From contig JALVRY010000244.1 of assembly GCA_027024625.1 (NCBI GenBank), positions 1 to 13,618 on the forward strand: a DNA stretch of 13,618 bases. Reading direction: 5' to 3'. Below the pieces are notes generated by a model. It saw only the letters and a list, made by a program, of their open reading frames with translations. It was not told where the DNA came from and did no database searches. This stretch comes from Thiotrichaceae bacterium (GTDB lineage Bacteria; Pseudomonadota; Gammaproteobacteria; Thiotrichales; Thiotrichaceae). The position numbers were made by a program, and so were the translations under genes. Below are positions 1 through 6,688 of this stretch, one piece after another (position 1 is the first letter of the stretch; every line of letters begins with the position of its first letter).

Positions 1-124
1 TGAATTCATAATCATATTTATTGAATAATATGGCCTATATATCAATCTTTCTTTTATTTTTTTAATGGATTTTATTTGATTTTTAATCGACGAACGATGT
101 ATTAAGTTGTTGTGGTGATTTTAG

Positions 125-298
125 TTTGGAGTCACTGATTCAGTTATCATTAAAAAGCGTCTCGATCTAGAATCTGAACTTTACACAATATCACAAATTT
201 TAAGTCTTAGACTTTTTGAAAAAACGTCTTCAGATCAATTGTTTACAAATTTGGAAAACAAAAATAAGAATAGTGACAATGTTATACAATTTAACATT
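125..298 (+). pseudogene. IS4-family transposase, C-terminal remnant
   Basis: Reading from 125 in one open frame gives a tail containing IIKKRLDLE, then LYTISQILSLRLFEKT, then DQLF, ending near VIQFNI. From knowledge of the family, this matches the C-terminal region of IS4-type DDE transposases, which ends in a helix of the form LYxILQILSxxLFEKTPxxxLF followed by a short polar tail. No catalytic DDE residues are present and there is an in-frame stop directly upstream (122-124), so only about 58 codons survive and the gene is dead. The frame stays open to the TAA at 353-355, but from about 300 it runs antisense through the IS66 remnant, so that part is not transposase. The upstream 1-124 is very AT-rich and I could not extend the match. 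Confidence 0.65.
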
Positions 299-617
299 GG
301 GACACTAGTGGTTCGAAGTGTTGATAAGAGGCAAAATCCCGTTTTATTCCAATAAAGTGCCTTAATCTTGTCACGTCCTTTATTACAGAAGATAAATATC
401 GATTCTTCAAAAGGTGACAACTCCATATCTTGCTCAACGATAAGAGCCAGCCCATCAATTGCCTTACGAAAATCACAGGCTCATAGTAAAGATAGAGACA
501 CGGTGGGTTTACAAACATTTTCATGCTTGATTATTTCATTACTGACTCCCCAGTCTTAAAGGAGTTAGTTTAGTGCTTACTGTGCTTTCGTCTAGGTGGG
601 GTTGGCTATACGCTTAC
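299..617 (-). mobile_element. IS66-family element remnant with one terminal end
   Basis: On the minus strand the sequence from 617 downward begins GTAAGCGTATAGCC. IS66-family terminal inverted repeats characteristically begin GTAAGCG, so 617 is taken as the outer end of the element. Only about 90 bases lie between this tip and the tnpB start, with no tnpA reading frame, so either tnpA was lost or the element belongs to a form without it. The opposite end, with tnpC, is missing and is replaced near 299-312 by the IS4-type fragment. A small hairpin (GACT-4-AGTC, 543-554) lies between tip and tnpB. The end assignment is inference from a short motif. Confidence 0.55.
313..524 (-). pseudogene. tnpB: IS66-family TnpB (Orf2), frameshifted and truncated
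   Basis: The minus strand starts MKMFVNPPCLYLYYEPV in one frame. After loss of one base near 474-476 it continues as DFRKAIDGLALIVEQDMELS, then PFEESIFIF, GRDKIKALYWNKTGFCL. This is the typical IS66 TnpB order: a D-(M/F)-RK-x-(I/F)-DGL motif, a PF-x-x-x-(I/V)F(I/V)F motif, then RxDKIK-x-L-x-W and GFCLWYKRLEK. A second lesion follows GFCL near 329-332, because YQHFE (the counterpart of YKRLE) is in another frame. Homology stops near 313, next to the IS4 remnant. TnpB is an accessory IS66 protein needed for transposition in this family. With two frameshifts and no downstream tnpC visible, this copy cannot be functional. Confidence 0.8.
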
Positions 618-638
618 ATATTTTCACCTTGTTCCATT

Positions 639-664
639 TGAGCAACCAAAACATAAATTGCTCA
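639..664 (+). terminator. Hairpin, possible intrinsic terminator
   Basis: TGAGCAA (639-645) and TTGCTCA (658-664) form a perfect 7-bp stem with a 12-base loop. It is followed by GGGATTATTTTTTATTT, which is T-rich but not an immediate T tract. It would insulate prfC from transcription entering from the IS remnants. The rest of 618-877 is AT-rich intergenic DNA in which I see no gene. Confidence 0.3.
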
Positions 665-738
665 GGGATTATTTTTTATTTATCACTCCAAGGGGCGTGG
701 AATAGAACACCAAGTAATTTAGTTTTTTTGCTCTATTT

Positions 739-767
739 TTGAGAGCTTCTTTTTCCAATATCATATT
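739..767 (+). promoter_or_regulatory. Possible sigma70 promoter for prfC
   Basis: TTGAGA (739-744) matches the -35 consensus at five of six positions. With a 17-base spacer it is followed by CATATT (762-767), four of six matches to the -10. The site lies about 110 bases before the prfC start. In AT-rich DNA such matches are common, so this is a weak call. Confidence 0.3.
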
Positions 768-877
768 TATTCGTTTGTACTAAGCTATCTTCATTACAAG
801 AAAAACCAGATCACAATATTGCACCATTCCCTCATCCGTCTATACTCCCTCTCTTTATTCAATAAACACCTAACGCT

Positions 878-2470
878 ATGTCTGACCGCTTAGAAGAAAT
901 TTCCAAACGTCGCACTTTTGCGATTATCTCTCACCCTGATGCGGGTAAAACAACCATTACCGAAAAGTTGTTGTTATTTGGGCGTGCGATTCAATCGGCG
1001 GGCTCAGTTAAGGGGCGTAAGGCAGGCAAACATGCTACATCTGACTGGATGGATATGGAGAAGGAGCGGGGCATCTCGGTTGCATCATCGGTTATGCAGT
1101 TTCCTTACAAGGGCTACACGGTTAACTTGCTGGATACTCCAGGGCATGAGGATTTTTCTGAGGATACTTATCGCACATTGACCGCTGTCGATTCTGCTTT
1201 GATGGTTATTGATGTCGCTAAGGGCGTAGAGGATAGAACCATCAAGCTGATGGAAGTTTGTCGTTTACGCGATACACCGATTATCACCTTTATTAATAAG
1301 CTTGACCGCGAAGGGCGAGACCCGATTGATTTGTTGGATGAAGTTGAGACAGTGCTCAATATTGAATGTGCTCCTATTACTTGGCCGATTGGTATGGGCA
1401 AAGCCTTAAAGGGCGTGTATCACTTGCACCGCGATAAGATTTATCTCTACAAACCCAGTAGTAATGATCACATGAACTCTGGTGAGGTGATTGACGGTAT
1501 AGACAACCCACGAGCTGATGAAATTCTTGGCGATATGGCGGAGGAGCTGCGTGAAGAAATTGAGCTGGTTCAAGGGGCGAGCAATGCCTTTGATAAAGAT
1601 GCCTATTTAAGTGGCAAGCAAACTCCTGTATTTTTTGGCTCTGCCATCAGTAACTTTGGTGTGTCTGAATTATTGGATGATTTTGTCGAACATGCACCTG
1701 CTCCAATGGTACGTGGCACATCTACCCGCGATGTTGATCCCTCGGAAAAAGATTTCACGGGTTTTGTTTTTAAAATTCAGGCGAATATGGATCCTAAACA
1801 CCGTGACCGCATCGCTTTTATGCGAATCGTCTCTGGTGAGTTTGAAAAAGGTATGAAGCTCAAGCATGTGCGGATTAATAAAGATGTAAAGATTCCAGAC
1901 GCCCTAACCTTTATGGCGGCAGATCGTGGACATATCGAAACCGCTTACGCAGGCGATATTATTGGTATCCACAATCACGGCACGATTCGCATTGGCGATA
2001 CTTTCACACAGGGCGAAGATTTATTTTTTAATGGTATTCCTAGCTTTGCACCTGAACTATTCCGCCGTGCTCAGTTAAAAGACCCACTTAAAATGAAGCA
2101 ACTGCAAAAGGGCTTGAGCCAGTTGTGCGAAGAAGGGGCAACACAATTATTCCGCCCAATGAATAATAATGATTTGATTCTGGGTGCTGTGGGCGTTTTA
2201 CAATTCGATGTGGTGGCTGAACGCTTAAAAACAGAATATAAAGTCGATTGCATGTTTGAACACGTCAATGTGCAGACGGCTCGTTGGGTTCAGTGCGATG
2301 ATGAAAAGATGTTGGAACGATTTAAAAATAAAGCTGCTGCAAATCTATCATTAGATCATGCGGGCGAGCTGGTTTATATCGCCCCGACACGGGTTAACCT
2401 GCAACTAGCAGAGGAAAAATGGCCAGATATTGAGTTTTTAACAACACGTGAGCATGGTTTGTATGATTAA
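878..2470 (+). CDS. prfC: Peptide chain release factor 3 (RF3)
   Basis: RF3 is the cytoplasmic translational GTPase that binds the ribosome after peptide release and ejects RF1/RF2. The 530-residue product has the usual length (E. coli 529). Visible elements are the P-loop SHPDAGKTT at 18-26, the switch I region [10 protein letters not shown] around 63-72, the G3 motif DTPGHED at 86-92, the G4 motif NKLD at 140-143, and the RF3-like FFGSA segment near 250. The C-terminal half with [17 protein letters not shown] and the ending EHGLYD is typical of RF3 rather than EF-G. The start ATG is supported by alignment with the family N-terminus ([22 protein letters not shown]). No clear Shine-Dalgarno precedes it. 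It is convergent with the ferredoxin gene 23 bases downstream. The gene looks intact. Confidence 0.97.
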   Translation: MSDRLEEISKRRTFAIISHPDAGKTTITEKLLLFGRAIQSAGSVKGRKAGKHATSDWMDMEKERGISVASSVMQFPYKGYTVNLLDTPGHEDFSEDTYRTLTAVDSALMVIDVAKGVEDRTIKLMEVCRLRDTPIITFINKLDREGRDPIDLLDEVETVLNIECAPITWPIGMGKALKGVYHLHRDKIYLYKPSSNDHMNSGEVIDGIDNPRADEILGDMAEELREEIELVQGASNAFDKDAYLSGKQTPVFFGSAISNFGVSELLDDFVEHAPAPMVRGTSTRDVDPSEKDFTGFVFKIQANMDPKHRDRIAFMRIVSGEFEKGMKLKHVRINKDVKIPDALTFMAADRGHIETAYAGDIIGIHNHGTIRIGDTFTQGEDLFFNGIPSFAPELFRRAQLKDPLKMKQLQKGLSQLCEEGATQLFRPMNNNDLILGAVGVLQFDVVAERLKTEYKVDCMFEHVNVQTARWVQCDDEKMLERFKNKAAANLSLDHAGELVYIAPTRVNLQLAEEKWPDIEFLTTREHGLYD

Positions 2471-2493
2471 CTAATATTGTTAGTAATTAGTGA

Positions 2494-3456
2494 TCAAGAA
2501 CTTTTTTCTCTAGTCTCTTTGTATTCAAAGCATTTGGAAGGAATATTAGGTTTCTGCCCAAGTCCACGAGCGGAAACATCTAAGGCACATTGATCGTCTA
2601 GCATTTTTAGTAATGTGGTATTGGATTTATTGTCTTGCACATTTTCACATGCTTCTACACATTGCATACATTGTGTGCAGGTAAACATATTGCGTTTTAG
2701 GCTGCGGGGTTTTAGTCGCATGGGGCAAGCATGTTCGCAAGATGTATCACAATCAGAGCAGGTGGAAGCTCGCTTACGGTCAAAACCTACGACCATTGCC
2801 TTTTTATTTGCCATCCAAACAAGACTTTGAAATAGGCCTATCACACAGCCAAATCGACAAAATAAATGCCTTGCGAGTGTGAATTCAATGGTGAATATCA
2901 GAGTTGCTACAGTGATGAATACCCATTGATTTCGAGTTAAATCACCATGGAGTAAATTACCATAGATTTCCGTAGGTGGAAGTAAGTAGGTTAGTAAAAC
3001 CACAGCCCACACAAAAGAGAAAAATAAAACAGTAAGTAGTGTGACAAACCACCATGAGCTCCTAGGTTTGATATGTGTACCGTCTTGCTGCTGTTCAGGA
3101 AGTTTGTTTTTATCCCAGAGGCTTAATTTTCCTGATGCTTTACGCATTGATGCATTGATAATTTCAACTACGGAGAAGTGAGGGCATAGCCAACCGCAAT
3201 AAAGTCGTCCCCATTTCCATGAGACAAGGATACCTGCACCGACAATTATGCCAATGGGTAAAAAGAAACGCAGGAGCATATTTACCATCATTTCCATTGG
3301 TTCTTTACTTGCATCGATACCTAAGACCCAAGGGTGTTGCAGTAGGTAAAAGTGTTTTTCATAAAGGTCATAGCGAAATAGATCAAAAATGGGAGCAAGA
3401 ATGAACAGCAGAAAAAAGGCACTTCGCCAAGCTAGTCGTTTTTGTTGTGTGGTCAT
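2494..3456 (-). CDS. Membrane polyferredoxin, NapH/CcoG-like (copy A)
   Basis: A 320-residue inner-membrane 4Fe-4S protein, probably an electron carrier between the quinone pool or cytoplasm and an unidentified partner. Hydrophobic segments lie near residues 10-28, 62-80, 136-160 and 178-197. Cysteine motifs are CGWLCP (87-92), CRFGC (200-204), CSDCDTSCEHACP (233-245) and CTQCMQCVEAC (260-270). The last two look like ferredoxin-type clusters, although the final proline is replaced by Glu. The order of membrane helices, CGWLCPH and C-terminal ferredoxin domain resembles the NapH/NosR/CcoG superfamily. It lacks the CcoG C-terminal immunoglobulin-like domain, so CcoG itself is unlikely. The start overlaps the upstream paralogue by ATGA (3453-3456), suggesting translational coupling. 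Exact partner and substrate unknown. Confidence 0.88.
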   Translation of the reverse strand: MTTQQKRLAWRSAFFLLFILAPIFDLFRYDLYEKHFYLLQHPWVLGIDASKEPMEMMVNMLLRFFLPIGIIVGAGILVSWKWGRLYCGWLCPHFSVVEIINASMRKASGKLSLWDKNKLPEQQQDGTHIKPRSSWWFVTLLTVLFFSFVWAVVLLTYLLPPTEIYGNLLHGDLTRNQWVFITVATLIFTIEFTLARHLFCRFGCVIGLFQSLVWMANKKAMVVGFDRKRASTCSDCDTSCEHACPMRLKPRSLKRNMFTCTQCMQCVEACENVQDNKSNTTLLKMLDDQCALDVSARGLGQKPNIPSKCFEYKETREKSS

Positions 3457-4430
3457 AATGTGCTCGTTCTTTGTGGCTTAGTTTGATCCTTTGTCGCAAA
3501 ACATTGTGCGGGAATACTTGGTTTATTTCCTAGCCCCCGACCAGATACATCTAAGGCGCATTGGCCATCTAACATTTTTAATAACGAAATTCCAGATTGA
3601 TTGGCTTGCACATTTTCACAAGATTCCACGCACTTCATACATTGTGTGCAAGTAAACATATTACGTTTTAAGCTACGTGGCTTTAACTGCATGGGGCAGG
3701 CAAGTTCGCAGGAGCTATCGCAGTCTGTACACAATGTAGCTCGTTGTCGATCAAAGCCAACAACCATCGCCTTTTTATTGATCATCCAAACGAGACTTTG
3801 AAATAAACCGATGGAACAGCCATAACGACAAAATAAATGTCTTGCTAAGGTAAATTCAAGGCTAAGTGCCAACGTCAATAAGCCAATAAAAACAGACTGA
3901 TTAAATGTCAACTTGCCATGCCATAGGTTTCCATAAATTTCGCTAGGTGGTAATAAATAGGTGAGAGTCACTACTGCCCAGATAAATGAGAAAAACAATA
4001 CGGTGATTGCTGTCACTAGCCACCATGCTCTATGCGGCTTGATCTGCGTTCCATCTTGCTGTACCTGCGGAAGTTTATCTGCATCCCATAGGGTAATTTT
4101 CCCTGAGGCTCGTCGCACTAAGTTGTTAATGATTTCAACAACAGAATAATGAGGGCAAAGCCAACCACAATACAATCGTCCCCATTTCCATGAGACAACA
4201 ACACCTAACGCTATAATTAAAATAGCAGGTAAAAAGAATCGAAAAAATAAATCCCACATCATGTCCAACCGTGCCCTTACCGGATTGATATCCAATAACC
4301 ACGGATGTTGAAAAATAATAAAGTGCATCTCATTAAGATCAAAACGGAAAATATCGAACACAGGTGTTAGCAGAAATAGCATAAAAAATAGTGCTTGCCA
4401 AAACCGCCGCTTTCGTTGGATGCCGATCAA
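3453..4430 (-). CDS. Membrane polyferredoxin, NapH/CcoG-like (copy B)
   Basis: A 325-residue paralogue of the next gene, with the same architecture: membrane segments near 11-29, 62-81, 136-160 and 178-197, then CGWLCPH (89-94), CRYGC (201-205), CTDCDSSCELACP (234-246) and CTQCMKCVESC (261-271). Long runs are identical to copy A (for example KWGRLYCGWLCPH and LKPRSLKRNMFTCTQCM), while the loops differ, so this is a tandem duplication that has diverged. A Shine-Dalgarno-like TTGGAG lies about 10 bases before the ATG on the minus strand, which makes this the first gene of the two-gene operon. Both copies keep all cluster cysteines, so both are probably functional. Role: electron transfer in the inner membrane, partner unknown. 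Confidence 0.88.
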   Translation of the reverse strand: MIGIQRKRRFWQALFFMLFLLTPVFDIFRFDLNEMHFIIFQHPWLLDINPVRARLDMMWDLFFRFFLPAILIIALGVVVSWKWGRLYCGWLCPHYSVVEIINNLVRRASGKITLWDADKLPQVQQDGTQIKPHRAWWLVTAITVLFFSFIWAVVTLTYLLPPSEIYGNLWHGKLTFNQSVFIGLLTLALSLEFTLARHLFCRYGCSIGLFQSLVWMINKKAMVVGFDRQRATLCTDCDSSCELACPMQLKPRSLKRNMFTCTQCMKCVESCENVQANQSGISLLKMLDGQCALDVSGRGLGNKPSIPAQCFATKDQTKPQRTSTL

Positions 4431-4452
4431 TTTTTACTCCAAAAATAATTGA

Positions 4453-4547
4453 GATTTATGAGTCATTTAAGAAAATTCATAATTTGATCAGAGCTTTCTT
4501 GAGAAAAAGTATATCGAAAATAATTTCTTTTTCACTTCTCATAAATC
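4453..4547. repeat. Inverted repeat pair in the psd-ferredoxin gap
   Basis: GATTTATGAG (4453-4462) and CTCATAAATC (4538-4547) are perfect 10-base inverted copies 75 bases apart, almost filling the gap between psd and the ferredoxin operon. A near-palindrome TTTCT-TG-AGAAA lies between them. On the minus strand the segment also contains TATACT, a possible -10 for the ferredoxin operon. It could be a small miniature element or a regulatory region. I see no gene in it. Confidence 0.4.
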
Positions 4548-4557
4548 AATGTGGCTA

Positions 4558-5433
4558 TTATTGAAGGTCAAAAATACCGAGTTTTTCTCCCATTTTAATT
4601 GAAACACCTTCAGAAAATTTATCATTCCATTCAAGTGTATTATTTTCAAATAGCAAAATAACCGTTGAACCCATATTAAATCGCCCCATTTCATCACCTT
4701 TTTCTAATGAAATAACCTGATCAGCATAGTCTTTTGTTGAAATATTTTTAGCTGTGGGCGGAGTAACTAAACCATCCCAAACCGTTTCAATTGCCGCGAC
4801 ATTAATCGCTCCCACCAAAACCATTGCCATTTTTCCAAACTTTGTATCAAATAATGCAACAACTCTTTCATTGCGTGCAAAAATCCCTTTTACTGTTTTT
4901 ACAGTGAAAGGAGCAACACTGTATAAGCGCCCCGGAATATATATTTGCTTCTGGAGTTTTCCCGCTACTGGCATATGTATACGATGATAATCTTTGGGGG
5001 AGAGATAAATTGTCGTGAATTTTCCATTAATAAAAGGTTGAGCTATTTCTTGGTCACCCCCTAATAATTCAGTTGCACTGTAGGCATGACCTTTGGCTTG
5101 AAAGATGCTGTCATTATCAATGCTTTGTATTTGACTGATTGCACCATCAACGGGGCTGGCTAGTACATTCTCTCCTGCTGCAATTGGACGAAGCTCAGGC
5201 TTAATTGGACGTGTGAAAAATGCATTAAATGTGGCATAACTTGTGGGATCAGGATTAACAGCCTCATCAAGATTAACGCCAAACACCTTGCTAAATTTTC
5301 TAATTGCACTGGGTACATAAGAAGATTTTACACGAGTTGCTTTATAAATCAGCCGAGAAACGGCATGATGTGGCAAGATATAAACAGCGGCAGATTTTAT
5401 ATAATCTATGAATGAGGCTTCTGAGTTTTTCAT
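4558..5433 (-). CDS. psd: Phosphatidylserine decarboxylase proenzyme
   Basis: Psd converts phosphatidylserine to phosphatidylethanolamine at the inner membrane, the last step of PE synthesis. It cleaves itself to make its pyruvoyl cofactor. From the ATG at 5433 the product is 291 residues. The self-cleavage triad is visible: Asp96 in SPVDGAISQ, His153 in YHRIHMP, and Ser256 in NMGSTVI. Cleavage before Ser256 would give a 255-residue beta chain and a 36-residue alpha chain. The usual proteobacterial motif is LGST; here Leu is replaced by Met. The frame is open to 5541, but that longer start would add 36 hydrophobic residues absent from the family and would overlap divergent prmB, so I chose 5433. 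No strong ribosome site is visible before it, so the start is less certain than the identity. Confidence 0.95.
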   Translation of the reverse strand: MKNSEASFIDYIKSAAVYILPHHAVSRLIYKATRVKSSYVPSAIRKFSKVFGVNLDEAVNPDPTSYATFNAFFTRPIKPELRPIAAGENVLASPVDGAISQIQSIDNDSIFQAKGHAYSATELLGGDQEIAQPFINGKFTTIYLSPKDYHRIHMPVAGKLQKQIYIPGRLYSVAPFTVKTVKGIFARNERVVALFDTKFGKMAMVLVGAINVAAIETVWDGLVTPPTAKNISTKDYADQVISLEKGDEMGRFNMGSTVILLFENNTLEWNDKFSEGVSIKMGEKLGIFDLQ

Positions 5434-5504
5434 TATATTTTTCAGTGCATAAAAGGCATTATCATACGTTAAAAGCCCTTGTAAATGTAAATGGATAGAT
5501 AATA

Positions 5505-6419
5505 ATGAGTAATAAATTGAACACAAAAGGATTAAAAACACTCAAGGATTTTATGCGATGGGGCGCAAGCCATTTTAATAAAGAAGAACTCAGTTTTGGA
5601 CATGGAATGCTCACTGCTTTTGATGAGGCGGTTTACCTAACATTACGAGCAGTAAATCTCCCTGTTGATACCCCAGAAATCTATTGGGATGGCGTACTAA
5701 CAAAGCCTGAAAAAAAGCAGATTGTTGATTTTTTCAGGCAACGTATCGAAGAAAAAAAGCCAGCCGCTTATATCACACAAGAAGGCTGGTTTGCTGGCTT
5801 GCCTTTCTATATTGATGAGCGAGTATTAGTACCACGCTCCCCCATCGCAGAATTAGTCGAAGGTCAGTTTATGCCTTGGACTGATCCTTATATCGTAAAC
5901 TCTGTGCTTGATCTTTGTACAGGTAGCGGTTGCATTGGAATTGCCTGTGCTTATGCCTTTCCTGAAGCTAATGTAGATTTGGCAGATATATCAAATGATG
6001 CTTTGGCTGTCGCAAACATTAATATCGATAAACATGATGCAAGGGCGAGGGTAACGGCGATTCAATCTGACTTGTTTAGCAATCTACAAGGTAAAACTTA
6101 CGATTTAATTGTAAGTAATCCACCGTATGTTGACAAAGAAGATATGGATGCTCTCAGTGATGAATTCAAACATGAGCCAGAACTAGGTTTGGCATCAGGA
6201 AATGATGGCTTAGATGCAACACGAAACATACTAAAACATGCCGCAAAATACCTAAGCCCTGATGGTATATTAGTGGTAGAAGTTGGCAACAGCCAATATG
6301 CCCTTGAAGCGGCATATCCTGAGGTACCTTTTTACTGGATCGAATTTGAAAAAGGTGGCGATGGTGTCTTTCTTTTAACCGCGGAGCAATTACAGGAATA
6401 TGCTACTCACTTCGCCTAA
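5505..6419 (+). CDS. prmB: Ribosomal protein L3 N5-glutamine methyltransferase
   Basis: PrmB methylates a glutamine side chain of 50S ribosomal protein L3 using S-adenosylmethionine. The 304-residue product shows the family order: an N-terminal helical region with FGHGxxxxxDEAVYL (31-45), the segment YIDERVLVPRSPIAELVE (102-119), the SAM-binding motif I VLDLCTGSGCIGIACA (134-149), an acidic DIS (161-163), and the substrate-binding NPPY at 205-208, which is the glutamine-methylase signature. FKHEPELGLASGNDGL and the C-terminal GGDGVFLLT fit PrmB rather than PrmC (HemK). The ATG at 5505 is kept because the E. coli protein also has a leader before the MLRW/FMRW motif. A later ATG (5553) follows an AAGGA but would remove conserved residues. 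It is divergent from psd with a 71-base gap, and tRNA-Arg follows 26 bases after its stop. Confidence 0.94.
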   Translation: MSNKLNTKGLKTLKDFMRWGASHFNKEELSFGHGMLTAFDEAVYLTLRAVNLPVDTPEIYWDGVLTKPEKKQIVDFFRQRIEEKKPAAYITQEGWFAGLPFYIDERVLVPRSPIAELVEGQFMPWTDPYIVNSVLDLCTGSGCIGIACAYAFPEANVDLADISNDALAVANINIDKHDARARVTAIQSDLFSNLQGKTYDLIVSNPPYVDKEDMDALSDEFKHEPELGLASGNDGLDATRNILKHAAKYLSPDGILVVEVGNSQYALEAAYPEVPFYWIEFEKGGDGVFLLTAEQLQEYATHFA

Positions 6420-6432
6420 TTTGCAGTAGAAT
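6404..6432 (+). promoter_or_regulatory. Possible tRNA-Arg promoter
   Basis: TAGAAT (6427-6432) is a five of six match to the -10, followed by a GC-containing stretch CTGCGACTCC of the kind common at stable-RNA promoters. The -35 position (TACTCA, 6404-6409) is poor and lies inside the end of prmB. The tRNA may instead be read through from prmB. Confidence 0.25.
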
Positions 6433-6445
6433 CTGCGACTCCGAT

Positions 6446-6522
6446 GTCCTGATAGCTCAGTAGGATAGAGCGGCCCCCTCCTAAGGGGCAGGCCGGGGGT
6501 TCGAATCCTCCTCAGGACGCCA
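6446..6522 (+). tRNA. tRNA-Arg (anticodon CCT)
   Basis: A complete cloverleaf can be drawn. The acceptor stem is GTCCTGA (6446-6452) with TCAGGAC (6512-6518), discriminator G and an encoded CCA (6520-6522). The D stem is GCTC/GAGC (6455-6458, 6468-6471). The anticodon stem GCCCC/GGGGC (6473-6477, 6485-6489) encloses the loop CTCCTAA with anticodon CCT at 6480-6482. The T arm is GGGGG-TTCGAAT-CCTCC (6495-6511), with one G-T pair. The anticodon reads the rare arginine codon AGG. An integrase gene starts 166 bases downstream on the same strand, so the 3' end of this gene is the likely attachment site. Confidence 0.96.
6507..6522 (+). other. Probable attL core in tRNA 3' end
   Basis: The last bases of the tRNA (CCTCCTCAGGACGCCA) are the expected crossover core for a P4-type integrase encoded just downstream. 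The tRNA remains complete, as usual when the element restores the 3' end. The exact core length cannot be set without attR. Confidence 0.5.
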
Positions 6523-6531
6523 TTTTATAAA

Positions 6532-6612
6532 TTAATGAGTATCAATAAGGCTCATTAACCCCCTAGCTATATGGCTAAACCTAGATATACAGCCTTCAAT
6601 AAGATTCAATAA
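6532..6612. repeat. Repeats between att site and int (possible arm sites)
   Basis: Three repeat pairs lie just inside the element. TTAATGAG (6532-6539) is mirrored by CTCATTAA (6551-6558), a perfect 8-bp hairpin that could also end the tRNA transcript although no T tract follows. CCTAG-N-TATA occurs directly at 6562-6571 and 6580-6589, 18 bases apart. TTCAATAA occurs directly at 6595-6602 and 6605-6612, 10 bases apart, which is one helical turn. Tyrosine integrases bind directly repeated arm-type sites in such positions, so these are candidates for integrase or excisionase binding. Confidence 0.4.
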
Positions 6613-6638
6613 AAATTACTGACAGTCAACTTATAAAG

Positions 6639-6686
6639 CGGTATCGTTTTACGGTATCTTTATCTTTTGAAAAACGGATACCGTAA
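6639..6686. promoter_or_regulatory. Operator-like repeats before int
   Basis: TTACGGTATC (6649-6658) and GATACCGTAA (6677-6686) are perfect 10-base inverted copies. A third half-site CGGTATC lies at 6639-6645, 13 bases before the matching part of the first copy. The last copy ends three bases before the int ATG, so a protein bound here would block int expression, and an RNA hairpin would also cover the start. No recognisable Shine-Dalgarno is present. This suggests autoregulation of int or an element-specific repressor. Confidence 0.5.
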
Positions 6687-6688
6687 TA

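Noticed and set aside
1611..1867. Open frames of 60-90 codons overlapping prfC and other genes
   Set aside because: They lie in alternative frames of well-supported genes, with no family motifs and no ribosome sites, so they are shadows.
2471..2493. Bidirectional terminator between prfC and the ferredoxin genes
   Set aside because: Only a weak ACTAA/TTAGT stem is present without a proper T tract in either direction.
5434..5541. Longer psd reading frame with a hydrophobic N-terminus
   Set aside because: The extra 36 residues are not part of the Psd family, the start would lie inside divergent prmB, and residue 37 (5433) is where the normal Psd N-terminus begins.
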